Assembly (NCBI GenBank): GCA_028023455.1 | Contig: JAQFVV010006453.1 | Location: forward strand, 910,001-974,000 | DNA length: 64,000 nt | From: Epiperipatus broadwayi | Lineage: Eukaryota > Onychophora > Udeonychophora > Euonychophora > Peripatidae | Direction of reading: 5' to 3' | In this document: piece after piece, positions 22,019 to 31,532 of the stretch | How the letters are laid out: every line of letters begins with the position of its first letter | Numbering within the stretch: position 1 is the stretch's first letter | Translations under genes and position numbers: made by a program | The notes under the pieces: model-generated | Database searches by the model: none | What the model was told of the DNA's origin: nothing | Seen by the model: the letters and a program-made list of their open reading frames with translations, nothing else

Positions 22019-22069
22019 GGTTGTCATCTGATCCTTCGTGTTAGCCGCCAGAGGTGCGATTTCTAACTG
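22019..22069 (+). repeat. left terminal inverted repeat
   Basis: Starts GGTTGTCATCTGATCCTTCG, continues through GTTAGCCGCCAGAG and GCGATTTCTA. Pairs with 24195-24245. Confidence 0.9.
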
Positions 22070-22139
22070 AAAAACACATTAATATATAGTTCCCGGGATA
22101 GCGATTCTCTATTAATATTGACTTTTTTTTTTGGTTTGT

Positions 22140-23440
22140 TTACAAAGTTTACTTTTTTTCGTTTCTGAATTATTTTTCCCAAATAATATTTTTGACGATG
22201 GGATAATAATAGTTTTTTTTTTTTTTTTTTTTTACCAAAGGGTCTTTTTTGGTGTGTGTTCAAATAGTAATTTGTGGTTTTTTTAAAAAAAAAAAATATT
22301 AGTTTTTGTAAAATTGGATTGACAAAATTCAAGAGAGAACGGGGTTTACGTTACTTTGATAGGTTTACATTTGATTGCCGAAAAAATTATTGGGAGAAGT
22401 GTTTTTTTTTTTTTTTTCGCGCGCGTGTGTTTATGTTTAAATAAAATTTAAAACCTTTACTTTTATCGGTTTACATTTGATGGACGACCGATTGGACTTC
22501 CTTTCGTTTATAAATTATCGTTTATAAATTATGGTTTTGGTTCTACAAATAAATATTTTTGACAATGGGACGATAATAGTTGTTGTTTATTTAATTTTTA
22601 TTGACAAGAGCGGGTGTTTTTTTTTGGTGTAGATTCAAATAGTAATTTGGGCTACGTTTAAATAATAAGTTGCGGTCTTACTTTGATCGGTTTACATTTG
22701 ATTCCCGACACTAATTACTGGGAAGGGTGTTTTTTTGTGTGTACGATTGTAGACAACAATTATTGGGAGAAGGGGTGTAACCGTTTAAAGAATAGTAGTT
22801 ACTTTTAGTAGTGGTGTACATTTGATTGCTGACAATAATTAGTTGAGAGGGGTGGGTGTTTTTTGGTGATTGGCGACAACAATTATTGGGAGAGAGAGTT
22901 TTGCATTTTGTTTTTGTTCGTGTGTATGTTTAAATCAAAATTTAAGTTACTTTTATCGGTTACCATTTGATTGAAAACCGATTTGACTTTCTTTTTTTTT
23001 TTTTTCGTTTATAAATTATTTGGGTTTTCCCAAATAATATTCGATTTGACAATGGGACAATAATAGTCTAGGTTTCTTTAATTTTGATTGACAAGAGCAA
23101 GTCTTTTTCGGTGTACGTTCGAATAGTAATTTGGGTTATGTTTAACTAATAATTTACTGTCTTACTTCGATTGGTTTACATTTGATTGGCCAGGACAATT
23201 AGTGGGAGGGTTTTTTTTGTTTTTTCTATACGATTAAAGAATAATTGACGTTCCTTTTATTTGACCGTTTGATTGCCGACGACAACAATTATTGGGAGAA
23301 GAGGGGGTTTTGGGGTTACGTTTAAATAAAAATTTTAGTTACTTCTTTTATTTTACATTTGATTGCCGACGCCAACAATTATCGGGAGAAGAAGGGATGT
23401 ACGTTTAAATAAAAATTGAAGTTACTTCTTTTATTTTTGA
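22140..23440 (+). repeat. internal G/T-rich degenerate repeat array of the 2.2-kb transposon
   Basis: A motif of the form TTTACATTTGATTGCCGACA followed by ACAATTATTGGGAGAAG recurs about ten times (near 22362, 22460, 22688, 22745, 22818, 22868, 23168, 23265, 23357, 23440). A longer block with TTTTGACAATGGGACAATAATAG-type cores recurs near 22190, 22558 and 23047. The strand is rich in G and T and poor in C. Confidence 0.75.
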
Positions 23441-23467
23441 CATTTGACGAAGGTCATTTAGAATCCC

Positions 23468-23707
23468 TCAAACAAGCTTGTCTTTACGAAGTGAACCTTT
23501 CCGTCGGCAGATGTTTTCGGACCTCAAATCTGCATATATTTGCCGCACAATCCAATCTTTTCTTTCTGCAGCAGGATGTTTTTTTCTGCTGTAGAAATAT
23601 TCCAGTGCTGGCCCATGTCTGGCAGTTCCCATCTTTTCCAAGTTTTCTGTTGTGGGAATTAGCCGTACTTTTTGTCTCGGAAAATTTCTCGCTAAAACGT
23701 GACTCAA
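23468..23707 (-). CDS. possible captured coding fragment inside the transposon
   Basis: A minus-strand open frame of 79 codons with protein-like composition, in contrast to the K/N/I-rich chance frames elsewhere. It includes RQKVRLIPTTENLEKM, RHGPALEYFYSRKKHPAAER and DWIVRQIYADLRSEN. A TTTTAG|C acceptor-like site (23693-23692) and an AAG|GTTCAC donor-like site would delimit a 195-base symmetric exon (23691-23497), though that donor is weak. I do not recognise a family. It could be a host exon picked up by the transposon, a relic of its own transposase, or chance. The opposite strand is also open (23416-23721) but reads as a low-complexity leucine/phenylalanine-rich frame. Confidence 0.3.
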   Translation of the reverse strand: MSHVLARNFPRQKVRLIPTTENLEKMGTARHGPALEYFYSRKKHPAAERKDWIVRQIYADLRSENICRRKGSLRKDKLV

Positions 23708-24012
23708 AGCGTGATTTTTAAATTTTTACGCTATTCTACCCTAATCGAAAATTTAGGAGGAATACAAATTTATGAGGAACAATCACGATACTGTTAAAAT
23801 TGATAAAATGTAACAGTACATCGATTGGTCTTAAAAAAAACAAGGCACCGATGAAAATTTAAATAATCGTGACACGATCAAAATAAACACCCTAGTACGA
23901 TATTGTTACATCAAATACATAATGCAGCATTACGATATAATGCGTGACACAAACAACTATGGCATTTTCCTCTGCTTTTAGCATCGGAAAAAGCCACACC
24001 GTTAGCCGCTAA

Positions 24013-24152
24013 GCCGAGTTAACACTCTTTCTAGATTTTATCGTAGAAAGGAGACTTAACTTCCGAGTTAATACTCTACCTTTTAGCATAGAAAGTAGAT
24101 TTAACTCCGAGTTAACAATCTTTCTAGGATTTCTTTTAGAAAGAATGCTTAA
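24013..24152 (+). repeat. three subterminal hairpin repeats of the transposon
   Basis: Units starting CCGAGTTAACACTCTTTCTA (24013), CCGAGTTAATACTCTACC (24063) and CCGAGTTAACAATCTTTCTA (24107). Each carries a small internal stem such as CTTTCTA...TAGAAAG. Subterminal repeats of this kind are often transposase binding sites; that role is inference. Confidence 0.7.
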
Positions 24153-24194
24153 AGGCTTGGGTGCGGCCGCGGAAACGGCATATTTCTAGAAATT

Positions 24195-24245
24195 TAGCTA
24201 GAAATCGCGTCTCTGGCGGCTAACACGAAGGATCAGATGACAACC
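24195..24245 (-). repeat. right terminal inverted repeat
   Basis: Ends ...GATCAGATGACAACC, the reverse complement of the left end. Confidence 0.9.
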
Positions 24246-24253
24246 TAAAATAG
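24246..24253 (+). repeat. 8-bp target site duplication, right
   Basis: TAAAATAG, identical to 22011-22018. Confidence 0.9.
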
Positions 24254-24340
24254 TCACTATATACAAAATAAAATAATAAAACAAAATCAAAAGTGAATGA
24301 AATATTAAATTCATTATAGAGTTAAACTTGAGGTAGATAA

Positions 24341-24712
24341 GTTAGTGGTTTAGAATCAGTGCATTTGTCCTATCTTTATAGGTTTTGAAGGCTCATATTG
24401 CTTCATGCTACTATGACTAGTAAATTTAGTAATAGCTTCATCAACTGTCACCTCTCTTTGCATTTGATATGCAACTTTAAAATTTACATTGCAATAGTCT
24501 ACAATCAGCATAAGTTTATATACTTTGCCAAAATCTTTACTTTTAGCATTTGGCATATTTTTATTATTATTAAAATGCAGACAAGACATTATAGAAAAAA
24601 ATCTAAATCGGATCATAATATTTGCAAAATATGTCTGTCTTTGTCTCATATCAGTACTCCAGATATCATCTAATTTATATAATGCACATATGGAGCAAAG
24701 GCCCACTACCAT
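24341..24712 (-). pseudogene. piggyBac-family transposase fragment
   Basis: A minus-strand frame of 118 codons matching the front of the DDE domain of piggyBac transposases (DDE_Tnp_1_7). It has the WSTD motif, a MIRFRFFSIMSCLHFNNN block corresponding to the conserved M.R.RF..I...LHF.DN, then DYCNVNFKVAYQMQREVTVD, where VDEAITKF holds the first catalytic aspartate (family form: xDExMxxFKGR). KQYEPSKPIKIG matches the conserved KQY.P.KPIK.G. The remaining catalytic aspartates and C-terminal cysteine-rich domain are absent, so it is a dead partial copy. Family TTAA ends are not identifiable. It lies 95 bp from the 2.2-kb transposon but is outside its TSD. Confidence 0.8.
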
Positions 24713-25375
24713 GCCAAAAATGCAGATAATTCACAATATAAATTTACACAATCACAAGCTATTTTTTGATCAGTGAATATGTTAGTTTCAATAATAATTT
24801 ATTGGTATATTTTTTTATCAAATATAAATTCAAATAATAATTAAAAATTATATCAAATTAAATACTTACCAATGTAAAGCTTCTCGTAATAATGTTCACT
24901 TGTTATACAGACTAAGAAGATTGGTAAAATATTGTATTTTTCTGCTGTAAATTTCAGGGTAAATCCAATTCCGTTAAAAATGAAAAAACTAAAATAAAGA
25001 CAAAAAAATTCAATTTACTTGACTGCAAAAAGTTTCATACAATTTTTATCATAGAAAAATGAAACTTACATTTTCTGAAACTAGAAAAAAAGATGGAAAT
25101 GAAGATGTAAAAAGCACATGCATAGGCAGTGTAGATTTCCAGAAGTTTTAAACTGAAAGTGGATGTTTCAAATTTGAAAATTAAGATTACAATGTGTGAT
25201 TACAATGCTGAACAGATTAATATCTTTATAGATAAATTGATTTTATAAAATTTAGGATAATTGTAACTTTAATATGTTGGATAAAAAAAGAAACTGTAAA
25301 TAAAATAATTCTATTGATAAAAAATAAAATTCATAATTCTGATTATACTTAATAAATTTAAAGATGGTACTGCTG
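24713..25375. other. AT-rich DNA, no gene seen
   Basis: No supported feature. Confidence 0.5.
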
Positions 25376-27480
25376 CCCTTCTGTAACAACCAAGTTGGCT
25401 AAAATAGATAATTATAGAAAGAGAATGAAATTGAATAGTAAATTGTTGGAGGATATTAATAAATGTGGAAGAGATGGGAGTAAAAAAATTTGGAAATCCA
25501 TTTAAAAAAGGAATGTAGAGGAGAAAGAAATAGTATTACTAGATGATGAGGGAATATAGTGTGGCTCTAGAGAAAAATTAAAGACAATTTTAAATAAGTA
25601 TGTAATGGATATAGGAAAGTTGTTAGATGTGAAGGACAGAGTGGTATCAAACATGAAAGTATATAGTAATGGAAATTTGGTTTACAAAAAATGAAATAAA
25701 TGAGGCAGGGAAAAAATTGAAAAGTGGAAAGGCAAGATGTTTGGATGGATTGGCAGCAGAGATAGTAATGAATTTAGCACATAGGGCAAAATTAAAACTA
25801 TTATCATGTTTTAATAAAATGGCACAGGTTTTCCAGGTAGTTGGTAATAATACAAGAGTAAGGCTACTATTTAAAGGAAAGGATAAGGATCATAGAAAGT
25901 TAAGCAATTATAGACCAATAGTAGTAACATCAGTGTTATATGTTTTCAGATGTGGATGGAAGGGTTGCAAAGTGGATGGAAGAAAATAATATAGTGGGAG
26001 ATATACATGGAGGTTTTTGATTGAATAGACATATAGGAGATAGTTTATTTGTAGTTACACAGCTTATAGATATGAGTAGAAATACAGATAGGCAGTTATG
26101 TATGGTTTTTATATATATAGAGAAGATTATGGGTAAGTTTAATAAATTTGGGAATGGATGGAGCTTTAGTGGATATTATTAAGAGATTATATGAAAATAA
26201 TTACTATACGTATCAATTAGGGAATATAGAATCAGTTAAAGTTAAAAATGGGGTGAGACTAAGGCAAGGATGCTCTATTACCTATTTTGTTTTTGTTGTA
26301 TTTGAGAGAAATGGAGAGAGCAATAGAGAGACTAGGAAGAGGGGTAGAGATACCATTAATAGGTAGCAAGAAGTTATATACCTTATCAGATCTTTTATTT
26401 GTGGTTGATGTCTTCTTGTGCACAGAAAAAAAAGAAGATATGAAAGTTATGCTGAGGACAAAGAGATGGGGATTAAATTTAGTGAAGAAAAATCAAAAGT
26501 AATGATGATTAATAATGGGGAAAGAGAAGTCAAAAATTGTATTGGGGGGATATAAAGTTAAGTGTGGTGAATAGGTATAATTATTTCGGGATTGTCTTAA
26601 GTAATCAGAGAAATTGTTTGGATGAATGAAAGAAAAATTGATAAATGAAGCAAAGAAAAAAAAGGAATTGATAAAAAAATTAACAATGTTTTCATATAAT
26701 AATTATGATGTAGCTAGAATTGTATGGAAGGGAGTGGCAGTATCAAGGTTAACATATGGTAATGATGCATTATGTTTTAGTAAAGGGGTATTAGATAACC
26801 TAGATAAAGTACAAAGAGAAATAGGAAGACATGCATTAGATGCAGATGTGTGAACAGCAAAGGAGGCAATTCAAGGAGAATTGGGATGGTCAAGTTTTTA
26901 TATGAGAGATGCAAAAAGCATAATGAAAATGTTTGGTAGATTACAATTTATGGATATTAAGAAAATAGTCAAAATGTTATTTAATTGGCTTATGAGTAAA
27001 GGGCATAAGGAATTGGATAGAAGAATAGATGCATTAATAAAGAATATGGTGTTGGACAGATGGAAAACTATTGTGGAGATTAAAAAGAGTTAAAATTTAT
27101 ATAGAAGTAAATGGAATATAGGGTGTGAGCTAATTTATGATAATAGCAAGAAAAATAGTTTACTGTTCAAGGCTCAAACAGAATCTTTAACAACAAAGGA
27201 ATATACATATAAATGAAAAAATATGGGTGATTTAGTCTGCAAGTTGTGTAAGGAAGGCATAGAAAATATTCAGCATCTGTTAATTGAATGTAAATGCCTG
27301 AAAACCGAAACGGTACAAATAATGAAGTTGTGGAAGAATAAATATAAACAAAGTGATTATACAGAAACTGGGTTATTGGTTTTTATGCTGGGTTTGGAAA
27401 AGATAAGGGGGATTTAGATATAAAGGCTATAGAGTTGACAAATATTAGGTTGTGGAAATGGGATGGAACAGGATAGAGAA
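25376..27480 (+). pseudogene. LINE-B reverse transcriptase pseudogene
   Basis: A decayed polyprotein read in several frames. The linker is at about 25395-25500 (AKIDNYRKRMKLNS). RT starts with KSGKARCLDGLAAE (25717 on), then KLSNYRPIVVTSVLY. The segment with the first catalytic aspartate is deleted here: the copy at 35690 reads FIDIAKAYDRVNKNRLW where this one jumps directly to GLWVSL-like sequence. GVRLRQGCSI is at about 26250. The FADD box has decayed to FVVD (26398-26409). The thumb follows with RLTYGNDALCFSKG. The knuckle CKLCKEGIENIQHLLIEC is at 27235-27290. Several frameshifts and stops mean no product is expected. Confidence 0.8.
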
Positions 27481-27609
27481 GCATGTGGGAAAATTTAGAG
27501 TGGAGAATGGAAAGGAAAGGTAAAGTGGTGATCAAGTTTCTTTGGGCATAGTGTCTGAGAGATTCCTGACTCTGTATATGGAGAAGTCACAGTGCATCAC
27601 ATCACATCC
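25376..27609 (+). mobile_element. LINE-B non-LTR retrotransposon, 5'-truncated and broken
   Basis: The most complete LINE-B copy here, with linker, RT, zinc knuckle and 3' UTR, ending in CATCACATCACATCC. The 5' end is missing (no endonuclease). Matching copies: 32541-32810 plus 35604-37610 (+), 1152-1645 (-) and 19598-19980 (-). The family is distinct from the RTE: it has a C-terminal CKLC...H...C knuckle and a (TGATG)-type tail. Confidence 0.85.
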
Positions 27610-27829
27610 ACTTATTTATATAAAAAATAAAATAAATGTGTTTTGGATGAATCCCAAGTATATAATTATAAGACGTGAGAAAAGAGATAAGTTAGTTGGT
27701 TAAGGGAAAAGTAGAATTATAGAAAAGTAATATGAATACAAATTAGACTGAAGTTATAAAAATTATATAAAATATGAAAGGTTGCACTAAAAGAAAATTG
27801 GTCATTTGATTGTAAGGACTGCAGTTTTT
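27610..27829. other. AT-rich spacer
   Basis: Nothing recognised. Confidence 0.4.
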
Positions 27830-28185
27830 GGTACTAGAAATAGAAAGCAAAAATGAAATAAGAATTTTAATTGTAAATACAATTTATATTTATATCAAGG
27901 TGGAGAAAAAGAGAGAGTATTGAACATTTATTTTTTGAATGTGATACTAAAATGGAAGGTGGAAAAAAAATTAAAGACAAACAGAAATAGATTGGTAGAG
28001 ATTTTAGGATATTTTGTTTAAGTCTTTAAAACAGAATTAGAAAATGTGAGGATAAATAATGAAATTAACAAAGGAGTTTTTGTTAAACTGGGATGGAGAG
28101 GGAATAATAGAAGTGAAAAAAATAATTGGATAATAAATGTCTATGGGTTTTGGAAGCAGAAAATATATAATTAGGCTAACGGATT
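27830..28185 (+). pseudogene. degraded 3' coding end of another LINE
   Basis: Around 27908-27955 one frame reads ESIEHLFFECDTKM, which fits the H...C half of a LINE zinc knuckle (compare IRHLLIECK in LINE-B). At about 28125-28170 NWIINVYGFWKQKIYN followed by a stop resembles a LINE C-terminus. The intervening DNA is purine-rich like decayed LINE coding sequence. It does not align with LINE-B, so it may be a third family. Support is limited to these motifs. Confidence 0.4.
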
Positions 28186-29094
28186 TTCTGACCATATAAT
28201 GTATGCAAAAAAAAAAACTTGGGACTTCATTTAAGAATAAATTTTAAAATTAGTCAAAATAATTATTCTTGGAAATAAAATGAATAATTTCTTTACAATT
28301 ATTATTCTGCATAATTAAAATTATTCCTAATTTTTTTCTAAGCAAAAGCAATCAAGCCTGGGAATAATTTTGGTTTGAAAAATCTTTAAAAAAAAGAATT
28401 CAAGACAACTAAATACCCATTTGAGGATAAACTAAAAATACTCAGAAAAAATAATATAGTTAAGATAAAACTTACCAAATCAATATTGGCAAGTGAGAAA
28501 CATATAACTTGTTATATATTTAATTTTTAAAGAATGATTTGTAAAGAGATATATAAATAAACAAGTGATTTATTGATCAGGGGTTCATGAGAAGTTTGAA
28601 CTTCAGAAGGATCACTTCTGGGTCATGGTCCATCAACCTTGAGATCAAGATCTATCATTTTTCCATTGCACAAAATTATATAGAACATATAGAGATATTG
28701 AACAATGTTATTAATAATTAAATAATTAATATAGTGTATGACAAATATAAAATATCATCACCATCAACAACTCACAAATGAGTATGGATGAGAACAAAGC
28801 CATTAATATTCCACCAAGTGATAGTAATAGACAAGGATGATCTGAAATATGCTCATTCACTCAGTATTTTGGTTTTGTAATTCTATTTAGAATTGAGAAA
28901 CTTACAAACTTTTATCTAGAATTTACCTGAAGATTATTGATGATGGTATTTTAGCTGTATTTATACATTGGACTATTTCCATTATCTAATATTAAGTATT
29001 AAATGTCTTTAGAAAAAAATTAACTTTATTTAAATTTTCCAATTACTTTCAAATGTTAGTAATAGCACACAGGTTAATATATGCACAATGTTTC
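28186..29094. other. AT-rich DNA, no gene seen
   Basis: No clear feature. A patch at 28585-28665 has local symmetry (GAAGTTTGAACTTC, GATCAAGATC) but no assignable identity. Confidence 0.45.
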
Positions 29095-29240
29095 ATGTGG
29101 TATTATTCCACTCTTTTTTCAGATGTTGCTGGCCTGACCAATAGCAGTACTAGTATGGAAATCAAATCTGGACTCTTAGATTCTTGAACATTGAATTTTA
29201 AGGTAATACTCTAACCAAATGAGCCACCGAAAATCATCAA
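29095..29240 (-). mobile_element. tRNA-derived SINE (SINE-2)
   Basis: On the minus strand it reads GGTGGCTCATTTGGTTAGAG, a near-consensus pol III A box, followed about 50 bases later by the B-box-like CCAGATTTGATTTCC. A related copy lies at 30055-30200. Internal pol III promoter boxes imply transcription by RNA polymerase III. Confidence 0.65.
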
Positions 29241-30054
29241 ATAAATATTCATATATATTTGATGAGTCTCAAAATCAAGATTATCTAAAAAGCTTTTGAA
29301 TTTAACATTTGAAGATATTACCTAAATGTGATCATTCATTATTCTGATAAGTAATGTCTAAAAGCTTATTACTGAATGATCAGAGCAGTAAAAGTTGTAA
29401 AATATCATACATATGTCATGAAACTAAATATCTATGTCATAGCTTGCTTAAACAATCATACCAGCTGGGAAGCAAGGACTCAATAGGAATTATTATAATG
29501 ACCAATAGTAATTCAGTTTTAAACTCTTTCTATATTTCAATTATCATTTTATTCATTAAAGATTGTACATTACTATTTTTTGACATTGCTTGATGTTATC
29601 AATGTGTGACACCTGATGTTTTTTTCATTGCAGAATTATGTTCTAATTATGATTTGATGTCTTTTTGCGACAGTTTTCACATTATCGTGTAATTATATGA
29701 GGCTGGTACATAAAGTAAACAGCTGTTTGCAGATTTTACTCATGGCTTATTAAAACCTATCCAATTACTTATACAGTTGTTGATGGAGTCTTCTAGAAAT
29801 CTTTAATTTTTGGATTAAAGTTTCCTAAACTCCTGTGTTAGTTTGTTCAATGTCTGGATTTTTTCTTAACTTGTAGTTTTCATGTATTTGACTCTTTATA
29901 GCGATGATCTGAGCATTTTTCTATGTACTTGGATAAGTTTTCTTACAATTATATATTGAACTATTTTCATCATTTAGAATTAACTGTTAAATGTCTTCAG
30001 AATATTTCAAAGTTGGTTTAAACTTAGTCACATGATAGTATAATACATATTTCA
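29241..30054. other. AT-rich DNA, no gene seen
   Basis: No supported feature. Confidence 0.45.
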
Positions 30055-30200
30055 AGTAGTATTACTTTTTTCTCTTCTTCATGTGGCATTAGCATTGTCA
30101 ATGGCAGTGCTGGCATAGGAGTGATAGCTAGAAACTTTAGTTTCATAAGTTTTGAATTTAAGATGATGCTCTGTTTAATTGGCTTAATGATCCCCTTAAA
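30055..30200 (-). mobile_element. diverged SINE-2 copy
   Basis: Aligns with 29095-29240 along its length (TTTTTTCTCTTCTTCATGTG, AATGGCAGTGCTGGCATA, TTTTGAATTTAAGATGATGC). The A box is weakened to AGCCAATTAAACAGAGC on the minus strand. Old copy. Confidence 0.55.
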
Positions 30201-30734
30201 TTTAATAGTCACAATCCTAGAGGTCCCAGATTTGATGCTATGGTAATACTGTCATTGTTCAGATCAGCAATTCATGGAAAAGAGAGGTAAATAATACCAC
30301 TTGAAAGATTACATTCTGCACCAGCCTATGTGTTATTTCTAACTGTTGAATGTATTTGAAAAGTTGAAATAAAAGTTGAAATTTTTTATAAATATTTAAT
30401 TAATTCTAGATGATGGAAGTAATCCATTATAGAATTACAAGTAAAATACTATCATCACAAACTATCAGACATTCTTGGATAAGTTTCTTATGTTATCATA
30501 ATCAATTCACTTACATAATCCCTTTATAAAAACTTAGATTTCCGTTATTTAATTCTATAATGTTTTTAAACTATGGTGTAAACTGAGCCAAAAATAATCC
30601 AATATGTGTCTTTTTTAATTCTAGTAATACTCTGTAAACATGTGTGTGCTAATAAACAATCTTTAAATATCCTACTGCAGAGGAAAAGATTTTTAGTCTT
30701 TTTTTTAAAGAAATAGTGAAAAATAGTATTTATT
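30201..30734. other. AT-rich DNA, no gene seen
   Basis: A B-box-like CCCAGATTTGATGC occurs at 30224 but without a supporting A box. Confidence 0.4.
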
Positions 30735-30850
30735 TAGCTTGATTGGAATCTGAGAAAATTTGAACTTACTCAATCTGGATTTGAATACCGATCATATGAC
30801 ATGGCAAGTTGATATGCTACTATTGGCCACGTGGTAGCATTACTACATGA
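30735..30850 (-). mobile_element. SINE-2-like copy with shared 3' tail
   Basis: Minus strand: A-box-like GTGGCCAATAGTAGCATATC, B-box-like GGTATTCAAATCC, then TTTTCTCAGATTCCAATCAA. The same 3' phrase (TTTCTCTAAATTCTAATCAG) ends the copy at 31225-31318, so both belong to one SINE group. Confidence 0.55.
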
Positions 30851-30872
30851 CATTCTTAATATATATATATAT

Positions 30873-30948
30873 AAACTTTTTTTTTCATATGTCAAATGCG
30901 TTAACCGGGAAGCGAACTCGGGCCAGCTGCTTGGAAGGCAGCTATGCT
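30873..30948 (-). mobile_element. SINE-1 copy, 5'-truncated
   Basis: Minus strand reads TAGCATAGCTGCCTTCCAAG, then GAGTTCGCTTCCCGG (B box), ACGCATTTGACATATG and an A tract. It matches the SINE-1 3' half (GATGCTATGACACATGAAAA). The far 5' end is lost. Confidence 0.7.
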
Positions 30949-31224
30949 AATTTTACTAATTGATTTATTGGATACTGTAAATATTGTTTGGCAAGTTTCC
31001 AGCTTAGTTTTAATATACTTATAAAGACAAAAAGCTATTAAATAGCCATTGCAGAGTTAAATCTTCTCCAACATATTTCATGGAAGAGCAATAAAGGAGT
31101 AGGGATTATTTCATTAAGCTTTCCAATTGCTGGTTGGTGAAGGTTTAAGCAGTTTTTCATCCAATTTCTAAACTGGATGATTAGCTATGTTATCCATGAA
31201 CCAGCTACTTGAAAACAAAATCTT
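30949..31224. other. AT-rich spacer
   Basis: Nothing recognised. Confidence 0.4.
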
Positions 31225-31318
31225 ATGCCTGATTAGAATTTAGAGAAAAAAAAGAAATCAAACCCAGATCCTAGAAATTGCAAGTGAGTGAATTATACTA
31301 CAAGATGAACCCTTCTTG
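31225..31318 (-). mobile_element. SINE-2-like copy
   Basis: Minus strand: A-box-like TTGTAGTATAATTCACTC, B-box-like GATCTGGGTTTGATTTC, then the shared TTTCTCTAAATTCTAATCAG tail. Confidence 0.55.
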
Positions 31319-31422
31319 GAATTAATAACATTATTGCCGTCTCGTATGCCGAGTTCTGATTTTAGATTTTAAAATTAAACTAGCGTATGCATACACGCGC
31401 ATGACAACACACACATATATAT

Positions 31423-31532
31423 ACAGTTAAAAAACAAACTAAAAATTAGCATATAATTTTAATTTGTTAAAAAATATACAGTTAAAAAACAAACTAAAAA
31501 TTAGCATATAATTTTAATTTGTTAAAAAATAT
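31423..31532. repeat. perfect 55-bp tandem duplication
   Basis: Two copies of a 55-base unit starting ACAGTTAAAAAACAAACT (31423-31477, 31478-31532), with no mismatch by eye. Each unit holds an imperfect palindrome (AACAAACTAAAAATTA...TAATTTTAATTTGTT). Confidence 0.9.

Larger units (their letters stand above)
22019..24245. mobile_element. 2.2-kb non-autonomous TIR DNA transposon, superfamily unassigned
   Basis: A clean 2227-bp element flanked by a perfect 8-bp duplication (TAAAATAG). The terminal inverted repeats start GGTTGTCATCTGATCCTTCG. The first 35 positions are identical between ends, and similarity continues to about 50 bp with three mismatches. Eight-base duplications occur in hAT, MULE, P, Merlin and Zisupton-type transposons; the terminal sequence does not let me choose. 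No transposase is visible. The left 1.3 kb is a G/T-rich array of degenerate repeats on this strand. The right third is more balanced in base composition, has a possible captured exon (23497-23691, minus) and three hairpin-bearing subrepeats next to the right end. The near-identical ends and perfect TSD suggest a fairly recent insertion. Confidence 0.9.

Noticed and set aside
23416-23721. Plus-strand 101-codon frame in the transposon
   Set aside because: Leucine/phenylalanine-rich, overlaps the more protein-like minus-strand frame, and has no motif. Probably the antisense shadow.
22019-24245. LTR retrotransposon or Penelope copy
   Set aside because: Ends are inverted, not direct, TSD is 8 bp, and no RT, protease or integrase motifs are present.
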